In this document: one piece after another, positions 32,655 to 38,582 of the stretch | Numbering within the stretch: the first letter of the stretch is position 1 | Layout: every line of letters begins with the position of its first letter | NCBI RefSeq assembly: GCF_018919145.1 | Contig: NZ_JAHLQJ010000030.1 | Span: 1 to 38,582 of the forward strand | Reading direction: 5' to 3' | Length of the DNA stretch: 38,582 nt | From: Paenibacillus brevis | GTDB taxonomy: Bacteria > Bacillota > Bacilli > Paenibacillales > Paenibacillaceae | Position numbers and translations under genes: made by a program | Notes under the pieces: model-generated | What the model was told of the DNA's origin: nothing | Database searches by the model: none | Seen by the model: the letters and a program-made list of their open reading frames with translations, nothing else

Positions 32655-34742
32655 TCATCTCTTGTCAATGGTTACATTTTGATAATAGTGTTGCAGAATT
32701 TGCCGGTAGTCATACCCTTGGTCCGCCATTCCCTTGGCTCCCCATTGGGACAATCCAAGTCCATGTCCATTTCCTTGACCAAAGAATAAGAATTTCTGAG
32801 TCTGATTCAGAACTCGCGCTTCTTGGGATTCATTCATTACAACCAGATTGCCGCCGCTCCAATCTTGAAGTCCGGAGGCTGTTTGAATTTTCACGCCTGC
32901 ACTTACAGCCGCAGATTGCGCAACTCCGCCAGCACTCTGTACAGTATACCTTCCGGTCGGAACGATATCAAACAAGGTGCTTGGAAGGCCGTTCAAAGCG
33001 GAACGGAGCGCGTCTGGATATTTCACATCAATGATCTGTCCGTTCGCCTTCACCTGGATCACGCGGCCTGAGGGGCCTCGCTGCGTAATTTCCAGGCTCA
33101 AGATAGGCCCGGATACTTCAGTCGTTGTCTTGCCTTTCAGTGCGGCTAGAAGCTCTTCTGAGCTGTAAGGACCACGGATCCAAGCATAAGAGCTGGATTC
33201 GCTAACCTTATCTAAAATGATCGCCTGGTCCCCAGGATTCAGCTTGGCTACAGGATCTACATTTGATTGGATCATCGGAAGCTGTCGTACCATTACCGAG
33301 CTTGTCGTTACCGAGAGCTTTTTCAATCCGGCGGCCGTGGCGGTACCTGTCATTGCTGTGTTGTCTTCCCGAACGTATCCGGTTTGTCCATTATTAAGCA
33401 AAACATAATACCAATCATAGAGCGCAGACTCTGCCGACTGATCGCCGGAGCTCGTAACAGCCGCATACGTTGGACTTTGATTGCCCCAAATTTCCGTAGG
33501 GTCCGCAGTAATACCGCCGCTATTCGAAGAGAAAAGCCCTTCGATAACTTGTCCGTTTGCCATCAGCACTTCACCGGAAGTGCTGTCCACCGCTGAAATC
33601 ACGCTGGCAACCTCTTTCTCGGCTCCGTTATACACTTGGCTCAATGTGGTATCCACGAGGCCAGCAATCTTGAATTTGTTCAAATTAGCATTATATAGCG
33701 CATAGCTTCTCGCGGCTACTGCTTGTGCTTTCAAGGATTCCTGCGGCCAGGAGGAGGGGACCTCGGCAGCGACGACGGAATACAGATATTGATCCATCGG
33801 AACTTGATTCACCAATGCAAAGACTCCATTATAACGGCTCACCTCAAAGCTTCCTCTATAACTTCGGCCATTGCGCTCAGCGACCTGAATCAGCGAGTCA
33901 TCACTATCCTGGATAGTTACGCGAGGGTCTGAGCCTGCAACCTGAATATGCTTGACTGGGCTTGGACTCTCCAAATTCAGCGTTACATCCTGGCGCAGTA
34001 AAAGTACCGTAGAAGTCAGCCCAGACTCCACTTGCCATGATACTTGAGGATAAGACTGGGAGAGCGTGGCTTGAACCGAAGAGGCCTCCGCCTCACTAGC
34101 CGCTCCGCCTACCCAAACCGCATATTGTCCCGGTGAAGTCATCGCAACGGCAGCATTGCTCCCGACAGACGAGCGGACCGCTTCCGCCTCTCCCTCGGTC
34201 GCAAAGGCTCCCCCTGCCGCGTAGAAGCTTCCTTGTACTGCAGGAGACTGCCCCTTTAGATAGGAAGCGACACTCGTTGCAACACGAGCTGCTGCCGTTT
34301 GTGCTTCTGAAGCAGTAGCATAGGGTCCCGTATAAACCTCGTACAGCTTACCGGACAAATTATTTTGCACAAAAGCTACCGGTTTGTCCGCGGTTCCTTG
34401 CAGTATCTTGACTGCGGCCGAAGCTGTATTCCAGTCCGCACTTTCCAGCGCCTTGACCTTGTAACCATCCACACTGAATCTTACCGATTGTCCGGATTCA
34501 AATTGCAGCCAAGTACCAGCCGCCTCCGTTCCGACATGCCATTGCGAACCCGCTTGCAGCGTTACCGCAGGAGTTGTTGATTTATAAGTGCCGCCAAAGT
34601 CCAGGTACATGGCCACTCGTACTTCATCCTGCAAAACCGAATCTGCCAGGGCAGGCACTTGAAGCGAACCTGCGAGCAGCAGTCCGGCAATGATTCCTTT
34701 TCCCCATACAAGCCAATTTCTTGCAGTCGATTTCTTAGTCAC
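32655..34742 (-). CDS. SpoIID/LytB domain protein with SPOR-like repeats
   Basis: A 695-residue exported protein. It has a signal peptide (about 1-33, GIIAGLLLAGSLQVPALA). Two SPOR-like segments follow (about 130-240), each with 'Y.V..G.Y.T..EA......' or 'GG.AS..EA' patterns. The SpoIID core starts with VPMDQYLYSVVAAEVPSSWP near residues 315-334 and has 'LKAQAVAARSYAL' and 'YNGAEKE'. An SH3-like insert (about 440-535) comes before the C-terminal GQGNGHGLGLSQWGAKGMA. SpoIID of B. subtilis is a lytic transglycosylase acting in engulfment; LytB is an amidase enhancer. The visible Glu in AAEVP matches the catalytic Glu. GTG start with GGAGG 7 bases upstream. It lies in the ruvB-queA gap of the operon. 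Confidence 0.9.
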   Translation of the reverse strand: MTKKSTARNWLVWGKGIIAGLLLAGSLQVPALADSVLQDEVRVAMYLDFGGTYKSTTPAVTLQAGSQWHVGTEAAGTWLQFESGQSVRFSVDGYKVKALESADWNTASAAVKILQGTADKPVAFVQNNLSGKLYEVYTGPYATASEAQTAAARVATSVASYLKGQSPAVQGSFYAAGGAFATEGEAEAVRSSVGSNAAVAMTSPGQYAVWVGGAASEAEASSVQATLSQSYPQVSWQVESGLTSTVLLLRQDVTLNLESPSPVKHIQVAGSDPRVTIQDSDDSLIQVAERNGRSYRGSFEVSRYNGVFALVNQVPMDQYLYSVVAAEVPSSWPQESLKAQAVAARSYALYNANLNKFKIAGLVDTTLSQVYNGAEKEVASVISAVDSTSGEVLMANGQVIEGLFSSNSGGITADPTEIWGNQSPTYAAVTSSGDQSAESALYDWYYVLLNNGQTGYVREDNTAMTGTATAAGLKKLSVTTSSVMVRQLPMIQSNVDPVAKLNPGDQAIILDKVSESSSYAWIRGPYSSEELLAALKGKTTTEVSGPILSLEITQRGPSGRVIQVKANGQIIDVKYPDALRSALNGLPSTLFDIVPTGRYTVQSAGGVAQSAAVSAGVKIQTASGLQDWSGGNLVVMNESQEARVLNQTQKFLFFGQGNGHGLGLSQWGAKGMADQGYDYRQILQHYYQNVTIDKR

Positions 34743-34779
34743 TAGTTGACCTCCTTCTTGTTGGTTTCAGAATGCCGGT

Positions 34780-35787
34780 TTAATTCTTCTCAGGCATAGG
34801 CAGCCCAAGATGCGCATAGGCAGCCGGGGTTACGACACGCCCTCGCTGGGTACGCTGCAAAAATCCAATTTGCAGCAAATAGGGCTCATATACATCCTCT
34901 ATCGTTTGACTCTCCTCACCTATCGTTGCAGCAATCGTGTCAACCCCGACAGGGCCTCCACGGAAGCTCATTATCATTGCACGCAGCATCTTATGATCGA
35001 TAAGATCCAGGCCCATCGGGTCAACCTGAAGCCGCTGAAGCGCCTCACGGGTAATCTCCGGGGTTACCATGCCATCTCCTTGAACCTGAGCAAAATCCCG
35101 TACCCGTTTCATCAGCCGGTTCGCGATCCGAGGCGTTCCTCTGGAACGAAGCGCAATCTCGTCAGAGGCATCCCCCGTAAGCGGAATTCCTAGAATATCT
35201 GCTGTCCGAGAGACAATAAAGCTCAGTTCATCCTGAGCATAGAATTCCAGACGACTCACTACGCCAAAACGATCCCTTAATGGGGCCGACAACAAACCTG
35301 CCCGCGTCGTTGCCCCTACCAGAGTAAATGGAGGCAGATCCAGCCGAACCGAGCGCGCACTCGGTCCTTTCCCAATCATAATGTCCAGCGCAAAGTCCTC
35401 CATCGCCGGATAGAGGACTTCCTCCACGGTACGGTGGAGCCGATGGATCTCATCAATAAATAGAACATCGCCTTCCTGCAGGTTTGTCAGCAAGGCAGCC
35501 AAATCACCCGGCCGCTCGATCGCAGGCCCGGAGGTCGTCCGTAGATTCACACCAAGCTCATTCGCAATAATATTGGCGAGCGTTGTTTTTCCCAGCCCAG
35601 GCGGTCCATACAGCAAGACATGATCCAATGCTTCCTTACGCATTTTAGCAGCTTCAATATATATCTTCAGATTCTCTTTGATCTGATTCTGTCCGATATA
35701 CTCCGCCAAATAACGAGGACGCAGGCTTAGTTCAACCGCCTGGTCCTCCATCATCAAATTAGCAGAAATAATTCGATCTTCCATCAT
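34780..35787 (-). CDS. ruvB: Holliday junction branch migration ATPase RuvB
   Basis: A 335-residue AAA+ motor. Walker A LLYGPPGLGKTTLANIIA is near residues 59-76, Walker B LFIDEIHRLHR near 109-119, sensor 1 GATTRAG near 158-164, and a C-terminal winged-helix domain ends 'LQRTQRGRVVTPAAYAHLG'-like. It drives branch migration on RuvA-bound four-way junctions. It follows ruvA by 33 bases. Confidence 0.97.
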   Translation of the reverse strand: MMEDRIISANLMMEDQAVELSLRPRYLAEYIGQNQIKENLKIYIEAAKMRKEALDHVLLYGPPGLGKTTLANIIANELGVNLRTTSGPAIERPGDLAALLTNLQEGDVLFIDEIHRLHRTVEEVLYPAMEDFALDIMIGKGPSARSVRLDLPPFTLVGATTRAGLLSAPLRDRFGVVSRLEFYAQDELSFIVSRTADILGIPLTGDASDEIALRSRGTPRIANRLMKRVRDFAQVQGDGMVTPEITREALQRLQVDPMGLDLIDHKMLRAMIMSFRGGPVGVDTIAATIGEESQTIEDVYEPYLLQIGFLQRTQRGRVVTPAAYAHLGLPMPEKN

Positions 35788-35820
35788 TGTCGATCAGGCA
35801 CCCCTTTCCTTAAGCTTCTA

Positions 35821-36441
35821 TCATCCTGCGTACAATAATTTAAGGGCCTTTTTCATGACCGAATCCACAGGCTCGTCTATCCCCACCTGATCCTTCAAAT
35901 TCTTCCAGACCTGATCCAGCTCCGCATCGGTATATCCCAGTGCCCGTAGACCTTCTCTGGCTTCTGGCCATCCTGGAACGGAATCCTGCAGCGCCGAAGC
36001 TCCTGCCGGAACAGGATCGAATAGCGAGGCTGTTCCGCCCAAGCCCTCAAGCTTGTCTTTCAAATCCAAGATCATACGTTGAGCCGTTTTCTTTCCGATT
36101 CCCGGCAGTTTCGTTAGGAACGTGATGTTCTCTTGATGAATGGCGGCTACTACTGTGTCCGGATTTCCGCCACTGAGGATGCCCAGCGCCACTCGCGGTC
36201 CGATCCCCGATACGTCAATCAGCTTCCGGAACAGCTTCTGCTCCTCACGGCTGGAAAAGCCATATAAGAGAATGGCGTCCTCACGAACGTGATGATGAAT
36301 ATAGACCGTGAGGGTCTCTTCGGATTTGCCTGCAAAAACGTATGGATTCGGGCAAAAAACACGATACCCGATACCTTGAACCTCAAGAACGATATATTCT
36401 GTCTCCAGATGAGCCAATTGCCCGCGTAAATAGTCTATCAT
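35821..36441 (-). CDS. ruvA: Holliday junction DNA-binding protein RuvA
   Basis: A 206-residue RuvA. The N-terminal OB-fold begins MIDYLRGQLAHLETEYIVLE, and two helix-hairpin-helix motifs follow (LIDVSGIGPRVALGIL near 71-86 and LTKLPGIGKKTAQRMILDL near 107-126). The C-terminal RuvB-binding domain includes 'EGLRALGYTDAEL'. Its ATG overlaps the ruvC stop (ATGA), implying coupled translation. Confidence 0.97.
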   Translation of the reverse strand: MIDYLRGQLAHLETEYIVLEVQGIGYRVFCPNPYVFAGKSEETLTVYIHHHVREDAILLYGFSSREEQKLFRKLIDVSGIGPRVALGILSGGNPDTVVAAIHQENITFLTKLPGIGKKTAQRMILDLKDKLEGLGGTASLFDPVPAGASALQDSVPGWPEAREGLRALGYTDAELDQVWKNLKDQVGIDEPVDSVMKKALKLLYAG

Positions 36442-36941
36442 GACCGAAGCACCTCATTCAGCTTGGAATTTAACGTATAAGAGTGAGCGTGACAAATGGC
36501 AACTGCCAGCGCATCGGCCACATCGTCCGGTTTCGGAATCGCTTGCAGCTTCAAGAACATTCTTGTCATCTCCTGAACCTGGCGCTTCTCTGCCTTCCCA
36601 TATCCTACGATAGCTTGTTTCACCTGCATTGGAGTGTACTCCGATATCGGGAGCCCCCGTTGTGCCGCGGCAAGAACCATGACCCCTCTTGCCTGTCCTA
36701 CCGACATCGCGGTGGTAACATTACGATTGAAGAACAGCTTTTCCAGGGCAACCGCATCAGGCTTATACTTATCAATCAGTTGCACGATTCCCTCATAGAC
36801 ATGCAACAGCCGCTCCTCCTCAGGGGTATGAGCCTCCGTCTGAATGCATCCGTACTGTACCGGAATACACTTGCTTCCTTGTTTATCAATAAAGCCGAAA
36901 CCGACAATTGCGATTCCGGGATCAATGCCTAATATCCGCAA
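36438..36941 (-). CDS. ruvC: Crossover junction endodeoxyribonuclease RuvC
   Basis: A 167-residue RuvC with all four acidic catalytic residues in place: Asp7 (MRILGIDPG), Glu67 (VALEKLFFNRN), Asp140 and Asp143 (PDDVADALAVA). It resolves Holliday junctions by paired nicking. A TTG at 36959 extends the frame 6 codons but has no ribosome binding site. The TTG at 36941 has GAGGAG/GAGGGTGG upstream and gives the conserved LRILGIDPG start. B. subtilis lacks this gene and uses RecU, so its presence supports a Paenibacillaceae-type genome. Confidence 0.94.
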   Translation of the reverse strand: MRILGIDPGIAIVGFGFIDKQGSKCIPVQYGCIQTEAHTPEEERLLHVYEGIVQLIDKYKPDAVALEKLFFNRNVTTAMSVGQARGVMVLAAAQRGLPISEYTPMQVKQAIVGYGKAEKRQVQEMTRMFLKLQAIPKPDDVADALAVAICHAHSYTLNSKLNEVLRS

Positions 36942-37067
36942 AGTCCACCCTCTCCTCAATCAGCCACTCGATGTATTATATCATCTAGTCTGTCTTTAAT
37001 TTCATTTTTTGTCCAGCACACGTTTTCAAGGATATCCCGTTTTATCCGAATCAACAGAATCAATAAA

Positions 37068-37111
37068 CGAACATTCGTTTGTATTATATGCGAACACTCC
37101 CTCTCTTTCAA
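37068..37111 (-). promoter_or_regulatory. Promoter of the ruvCAB operon with a LexA-like (SOS) box
   Basis: On the minus strand TTGAAA (37106-37111) and TATAAT (37083-37088) are 17 bases apart. Directly downstream, CAAACGAATGTTCG (37068-37081) matches the Bacillus SOS box CGAAC-RNRY-GTTYG with a single main mismatch and covers the predicted start point, ideal for LexA repression. A second -10-like TATAAT lies nearer the gene (around 36975) without a good -35. Confidence 0.72.
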
Positions 37112-37172
37112 GGAAAAGAAGAAAGCAGCGCTCCTTATTCTTTATTCGGAAAATCCAAAGTGAACTGTTACA

Positions 37173-37223
37173 GAAAAAGAAGCTGCCCTGATTCGCTTAT
37201 TTGCGAACTGGAACAGCTTCTTT
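37173..37223 (-). terminator. Terminator of bofC
   Basis: On the minus strand AGAAGCTG...GTTCGC, loop AAAT, GCGAA...CAGCTTCT forms a long interrupted stem followed by TTTTCTG, 16 bases after the bofC stop. Confidence 0.82.
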
Positions 37224-37238
37224 CTGGACCTAACCTAT

Positions 37239-37925
37239 TTATTGTTTTTGCTGAAGCATTTGCTCTGATTCCGGCAGTGCGTAGTCGCTAAAGGTAGATA
37301 ATACACTATTGTACTCCTCTACATCCTGAATGCGGATCCCAGCCTGAAGCTGATTTAATACTTCGCTAGGAAGAGCGCTCTCCATCGTCTCCACATCCAA
37401 TTGAAAAAAAGTACGGATGACTTTTTCCTTCTTAGGAGGTCCGTCGAACAGGCTTAAATTTCCGTTGCGGTCGATTCCAATATAACCCTCTCGCCCGCAC
37501 AGCTCTGACAGCCCCTCCACATGTTCATCAAACCATACATCTCCTCCCGGAGCCAGACGTCCCTTCCATTCCGCATGAGACTTTGCCAATTCAGTAATCT
37601 CCCAAGGTCTCATCAGGCCAAGTACGACATTTTCTTCCCCACAGGTATATATTTTATTGAGGTGAACAATCCGCACTTGTTCCGTATCCCGAAGCTGCTC
37701 CAGCCATGCCATTGATGATTCTTCATCGTCCCGCAATTCTTGCAACTGCCCCCAAGTTTCCATGGAGATAGGCTCTTCGGTCATCAGCGTCTTCATTTCT
37801 TCCGACAGCAGCATCCCTGACCATGCCATCAGCGTGATCAAGACAAAGGCGCCGAACGTCCATACCGCTCTTCTCCATCTTCTCCACCGTCTTCTGAGCT
37901 GTTTTTTCGTATGAAAAATATTCAC
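37239..37925 (-). CDS. bofC: Bypass-of-forespore protein C (BofC)-like
   Basis: A 228-residue protein. A very basic N-terminus (KKQLRRRWRRWRR) precedes a membrane helix (about 21-41), so most of the protein is outside the membrane. 'VHLNKIYTCGEENVVLG' and the C-terminal 'GYIGIDRNGNLSLFDGPP' to 'FFQLDVETMESALP' are the BofC patterns. In B. subtilis BofC is made in the forespore, exported to the intermembrane space and restrains the SpoIVB signalling protease. GTG start with AAGGGG 6 bases upstream. A forespore (sigma-F/G) promoter would be expected; TGTATA and AGAATATA-like sequences upstream are too loose to call. Confidence 0.85.
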   Translation of the reverse strand: MNIFHTKKQLRRRWRRWRRAVWTFGAFVLITLMAWSGMLLSEEMKTLMTEEPISMETWGQLQELRDDEESSMAWLEQLRDTEQVRIVHLNKIYTCGEENVVLGLMRPWEITELAKSHAEWKGRLAPGGDVWFDEHVEGLSELCGREGYIGIDRNGNLSLFDGPPKKEKVIRTFFQLDVETMESALPSEVLNQLQAGIRIQDVEEYNSVLSTFSDYALPESEQMLQQKQ

Positions 37926-38020
37926 GTTTATCCCCTTCTATCGGAGTTTTATGTATATTCTGACCGTCGGCTTTCTGAAATATACAGTAAATTCTGAATC
38001 TGTTCCGATAGAAGGCAAAT

Positions 38021-38050
38021 AAAAAAAACAGTCATCATAGATGACTGTTC
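38021..38050 (-). terminator. Terminator of the tRNA cluster
   Basis: On the minus strand AACAGTCATC, loop TAT, GATGACTGTT, then TTTTTTATTT. A perfect 10-bp stem and long U tract lie just after the tRNA-Pro gene. Confidence 0.92.
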
Positions 38051-38055
38051 ATGGA

Positions 38056-38129
38056 TCGGGACGACACGATTTGAACATGCGACCCCCTGGTCCCAAACCA
38101 GGTGCTCTACCAAGCTGAGCTACGTCCCG
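38056..38129 (-). tRNA. tRNA-Pro (anticodon TGG)
   Basis: The acceptor stem CGGGACG/CGTCCCG, D-arm AGCTCAGCTTGGTAGAGC, anticodon stem CTGG/CCAG around TTTGGGA and T-arm GTTCAAATC fold normally. The discriminator is A; the CCA end is not encoded. Last gene of the cluster. Confidence 0.95.
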
Positions 38130-38134
38130 ATAAA

Positions 38135-38214
38135 TGCCGGTGAAGGGACTCGAACCCCCACGGTTTCCCTCACGATTTTGAGTCGCGCGCGTCTGCCAAT
38201 TCCGCCACACCGGC
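38135..38214 (-). tRNA. tRNA-Leu (anticodon CAA)
   Basis: The acceptor stem is GCCGGTG/CACCGGC. Anticodon stem CGCGA/TCGTG with loop CTCAAAA gives anticodon CAA. A class II variable arm is present (AGGGAAACCGT region), with T-loop GGTTCGAGTCC and discriminator A. CCA is not encoded. Confidence 0.93.
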
Positions 38215-38235
38215 TTATTCAATTTCCAAAAAAAA

Positions 38236-38312
38236 TGGCGCGCCCTAAGAGATTCGAACTCCTGACCTTTTGATTCGTAGTCAAACGCTCTATCCAGCTG
38301 AGCTAAGGGCGC
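38236..38312 (-). tRNA. tRNA-Arg (anticodon ACG)
   Basis: The acceptor stem GCGCCCT/AGGGCGC, anticodon stem TTTGA/TCAAA around CTACGAA, T-loop GTTCGAATC and discriminator G are clear. CCA is encoded. Confidence 0.95.
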
Positions 38313-38318
38313 GTATAA

Positions 38319-38393
38319 TGGAGCGGACGACGGGAATCGAACCCGCGACCCTCGCCTTGGCAAGGCGATGCTCTACCGCTGAGCCACGTCCGC
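38319..38393 (-). tRNA. tRNA-Gly (anticodon GCC)
   Basis: The acceptor stem GCGGACG/CGTCCGC, anticodon stem TCGCC/GGCGA around TTGCCAA, T-loop GTTCGATTC and discriminator T are clear. CCA is encoded. Confidence 0.95.
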
Positions 38394-38412
38394 ATATAAA
38401 AGTGACTTATAG

Positions 38413-38488
38413 TGGTGAGCCATGAAGGATTCGAACCTTCGACACCCTGATTAAAAGTCAGGTGCTCTACCAACTGAGCTAATGGCTC
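38413..38488 (-). tRNA. tRNA-Lys (anticodon TTT)
   Basis: The acceptor stem GAGCCAT/ATGGCTC, anticodon stem CCTGA/TCAGG around CTTTTAA, T-loop GTTCGAATC and discriminator A are clear. CCA is encoded. Confidence 0.95.
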
Positions 38489-38513
38489 ATGTATGCCGAT
38501 TCTAAGATGTAAA

Positions 38514-38582
38514 TGGCGGAGCCGACGGGATTCGAACCCGCGGTCTCCTGCGTGACAGGCAGGCATGTTAGGCCTCTACACC
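38514..38582 (-). tRNA. tRNA-Asp (anticodon GTC), 5' end cut by the window edge
   Basis: Anticodon stem CCTGC/GCAGG around CTGTCAC gives GTC. T-loop GTTCGAATC, 3' acceptor CGGCTCC, discriminator G and an encoded CCA are visible. The 5' acceptor strand lies beyond the right edge. Confidence 0.92.

Noticed and set aside
36960..37238. Plus-strand 60-70 codon frames between ruvC and bofC
   Set aside because: They run across the bofC terminator and the ruvC promoter/LexA-like box; no convincing ribosome binding site.
38049..38566. Minus-strand frames of 87-104 codons at the right end
   Set aside because: They are translations through tRNA genes; repeated 'GFESRR' and 'AQLGRA' strings are the usual T-loop and D-loop artefacts.

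Overview
The window looks like a chromosomal segment of a Gram-positive, endospore-forming member of the Paenibacillaceae (probably Paenibacillus). The reasons are the gene set (spoVB, bofC, a SpoIID/LytB-domain protein, comN, a T-box leader), strong AGGAGG-type ribosome binding sites, frequent TTG/GTG starts, and a gene order like the Bacillales hisS-aspS / dtd-rel-apt-recJ / secDF / comN-spoVB / yajC-tgt-queA / ruvBA-bofC neighbourhood. Unlike B. subtilis it carries a true ruvC, and secD and secF are separate genes. The genus is inferred from sequence alone.

Layout. 1-2933: an HNH nuclease gene (+) converging on a HelD-type helicase gene (-). 3074-7338: a hisS-aspS-tcdA operon (-) behind a consensus promoter and a T-box leader; the specifier loop reads GAC (Asp) and the UGGN bulge ends in U, so the leader appears to sense tRNA-Asp rather than tRNA-His. 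7358-8612: a two-gene stress-type operon (-), a PfpI/DJ-1 protein and an unknown 154-residue protein, behind a sigma-B-like promoter. 8708-15848: an accessory surface locus, with a 1509-residue wall-anchored adhesin and a class B sortase (-), and a divergent 480-residue HTH protein (+) of no family I recognise. 15856-16026: a 56-codon ORF (-) with a fair ribosome binding site. 16136-18855: rel and dtd (-). 18908-20334: a uracil-type NCS2 permease (+). 20347-26594: secD-secF-CDF transporter-recJ-apt (-). 26644-26916: comN (-). 27006-28677: spoVB (+) behind a sigma-E-like promoter, converging on a DUF421 gene (-) with overlapping stop codons. 29587-29976: a small membrane protein gene (+). 29984-37111: ruvC-ruvA-ruvB-spoIID-like-queA-tgt-yajC (-), with a LexA-like box at the start point of a consensus promoter. 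37173-37925: bofC (-). 38021-38582: a tRNA cluster (-), Asp(partial)-Lys-Gly-Arg-Leu-Pro, with a strong terminator.

How the genes work together. Much of the window is translation and tRNA biology: two aminoacyl-tRNA synthetases, t6A cyclisation by TcdA, queuosine synthesis by Tgt and QueA, D-aminoacyl-tRNA removal by Dtd, and six tRNAs. The rest covers the stringent response and nucleotide salvage (Rel, Apt, NCS2 permease), DNA repair (RuvABC, RecJ), protein export (SecD, SecF, YajC) and sporulation. The least conventional part is the sortase B / adhesin / HTH-protein locus at 8.7-15.8 kb. It sits between hisS-aspS and dtd-rel, which are near neighbours in many Bacillales.
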